A DNA stretch of 64,000 nucleotides from assembly GCA_009193035.1 (NCBI GenBank), contig SWDT01000001.1, positions 1,860,001 through 1,924,000 on the forward strand, read 5' to 3'. This document shows positions 62,155-64,000 of the stretch, piece by piece. How positions within the stretch are numbered: position 1 is the first letter of the stretch; the number at the start of each line of letters is the position of its first letter. The position numbers and the translations under genes were made by a program. The notes beneath the pieces are model-generated. The model did not search any database. It was not told the origin of the DNA and saw nothing but the letters and a program-made list of their open reading frames with translations. The stretch is from Halicephalobus mephisto (lineage: Eukaryota > Nematoda > Chromadorea > Rhabditida > Panagrolaimidae).

Positions 62155-64000
62155 CTAAGTAGCACTGAAAAAGCTCATGGTGGATCTAATCCAGTCAATG
62201 ATGTTCTCGGACTTTTTAATTCCGTGTCCTTCACCTTGATATTCCTTGAACAAAGTCCGGATTCCCTCTTCGGAGAGTTTCTTAGAAAGCTCAGCAGGGG
62301 CATCAGACCCAACAACAGGGTCGTCGCTGCCGTGGAAAAAGGCGACAGGGACTTTCTTCTTCAAAAGACCGCCGAGTACATCCCATCCATAGGGTGGCAT
62401 TAGGTATTTACTGTAAGCGAGTTCAAACGGAATTGACTGATCAACCACATCTTCAAGGTCGTAGAAGGAAGCTGTGATCGACGCTCCAGCAAATACGCCC
62501 TCTCGAGAACGAGCAATTGCACAAAGAGCCAAGTAGGCACCAGCAGAACTCCCAACGAGGTAGATCTTGCCAGGAAGAGCATATCCCTGGTCAATCAGGA
62601 ATGGCACGATTTCACAAACATCCTGAGCATCAGCAACACCCCATTGGCCGTAGAGTTTCCGCCGAAGATCCCTTCCGAATCCAGCAGTTCCTAAAGCAAG
62701 AATTATTAATAGTCGTAGAAGTTGAGGACATACCACTAAATGCAGGTTCAATCACGTTGAAACCTGCAGCGACAAATATTTGCTTCCTGAGGTCAAATGA
62801 AGGGGAGAGACGCATTGTGGGACCTCCATGAAGCCAGATAATCGCAGGACGAGGGACAATGTCAGTCGAAGGAGAAGTGACAAGGCCAGGAATATGATTC
62901 AACGTAACCCATGATGAAGTAAAAACACAAACTCTCGAATCCGGCTGGATAAAGTTGATCTCAAACACAGTCTCGGCGACCAATTCAGAACGACGGATAT
63001 CAATCGCTTTGATAGAAGTAGCCGTAATCCCGCAGGACTTCACATAAACAAATCGCGGTTCTTCTGGATCCATACGGATCAAATTCACATTAGCAATTTC
63101 AATGGACCGAGTTTCAGCCGTCTTCAGGAAGTGGACATACACGTGTTTAGAATCAGCAAAAACAACATGTTCGGAACTAGCTGCAATCGGCCACTGAAGT
63201 CCCACCAGCCAATTGGGCTCACCAATATCCTCAACGGCTTCGTAGATCTGTTCAAACTTTGTCCAATCGTTATCAGTCAATGATCGTCCATAGATCTTGT
63301 CGTATCCAGTACTGTCCGAAATATACATGAAATCATCGTCACTGAACCAACAAGGATACTTAACAGGACCAAAGGGGTGTGTGAATACAAGGGGCTGATC
63401 ATCATCAGTGTCAACATTACGAATGAGAACATCAGCTTTTTCAAAAGGCTAAAGTAAATTGAATTATATGAATTACAAAACAGTGGACAAACCAGTCCAT
63501 TATTCCACGAATTGAACGAGATCCGGGTTTCCGAAGGATTGACAGCGAGGTTCCCGTAGAAATATTGAGATGGCTTCTGAACAACTGTCGGTTCAACTCC
63601 ATTATTCAACTCATCGATATTCCACCGAACTATTTCCTGTTGTCCTTGAGCATCACGAACCATGTAAATGTACTTTTGAGCAATTACTGGATCTCCGTAT
63701 GTGTATTTCTCTGGGTCCGGAAGCTTATAAACGCTTTGAGTTTCTTTGTCATTAATCCTCAAGAGTTCTTTTCCAGAGAGGAAAATAGTACTATCACCAC
63801 CATGAGTCACTGTAAAAGCAGAAGCTCCATAGCAATTCACTGAAAATAAACATCAACAATGGAATCTATTATTGAAAGCTTTACATTTTGAACCAACCGA
63901 AATACCCTCTGGAGAAATCTTTGAAGCATTTCCCCCTAACTTGATTTTCCAGAGTTCCACAACGCCTGTTTGAGCGACTTGAGCAAGGAAATAAACTTGA
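62155..64000 (-). CDS. Prolyl-oligopeptidase-family (S9) peptidase, C-terminal part
   Basis: The gene runs off the right edge, so the N-terminus is missing. N-terminal propeller-like segments are seen (NPSETRISFNSWNNG, FSDDDFMYISDSTGYDKIYG). The C-terminal alpha/beta-hydrolase domain carries HGGPTMRL, the nucleophile GSSAGAYLAL, the Asp in HGSDDPVVGSDAP and the His in QGEGHGIKK, so the catalytic triad is intact. It resembles acylaminoacyl-peptidase or dipeptidyl-peptidase-like proteins; which one cannot be decided here. Introns near 62690-62735 and 63450-63492 are about 45 bp. Confidence 0.85.

Overview
The window reads as nuclear DNA of a nematode, most likely a rhabditid. Genes are split by introns of mostly 43-50 bp with TTTCAG-type acceptors. 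Several start codons sit just after an unpaired TTTCAG/TTTAG, as expected for spliced-leader trans-splicing. Closely spaced same-strand genes suggest operons. The products include nematode hallmarks: a LON-1 CAP protein, the NitFhit fusion, an EXP-2-type Kv channel and ACDH-11. Family names below come from recalled protein families; no database search was run. I saw no rRNA gene, tRNA gene or CRISPR array.

Layout. 1-2439: 3' part of a PDZ/C2 active-zone gene (Piccolo/Fife/clarinet type). 2.8-9.2 kb: metabolic and housekeeping genes on + (HAD phosphatase, cobalamin adenosyltransferase, Rab30, C/EBP-like bZIP, ACDH-11). 9.4-13.4 kb: SLC26 anion transporter. 13.4-19 kb: long upstream region and lon-1. 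19-26 kb: AT-rich, with a secreted Cys-rich gene on - and weak small-gene candidates. 26-29.9 kb (-): NT5DC-type HAD protein and a long disordered protein. 29.9-33.1 kb (+): TRAP-delta, FAM210-like and NitFhit, probably one operon. 34.5-40.9 kb: TBC1D8/9-type RabGAP with a complete glutaredoxin/DEP/DUF547 gene on the opposite strand inside one intron. 44.3-46.6 kb: an EXP-2-like Kv gene in which S1 and the selectivity filter are damaged. 50.3-54.8 kb: small heat-shock protein, ATP synthase subunit c, a PTPN12-type phosphatase and an essential myosin light chain. 57.2-61.4 kb: IQSEC/BRAG ARF-GEF. 61.7-64 kb: a Lys-rich small protein and a partial S9 peptidase.

The most unusual signal is a dispersed family of non-coding elements, at least four copies in 64 kb. 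Each is an array with 10-bp periodicity of TTCnnGAAnn type, i.e. tandem heat-shock-element-like pentamers, followed on the same side by a related ~50-bp tail. Two copies lie in introns (SLC26, Kv channel), one is intergenic, and one lies a few hundred bases from the small heat-shock protein gene. This resembles what is known of HSE-carrying Helitron-derived elements in Caenorhabditis, but the family here would need its own description.

Second in interest are the two lesions in the Kv channel, the nested antisense gene in the RabGAP, and three introns whose best models use GC-AG splice sites.
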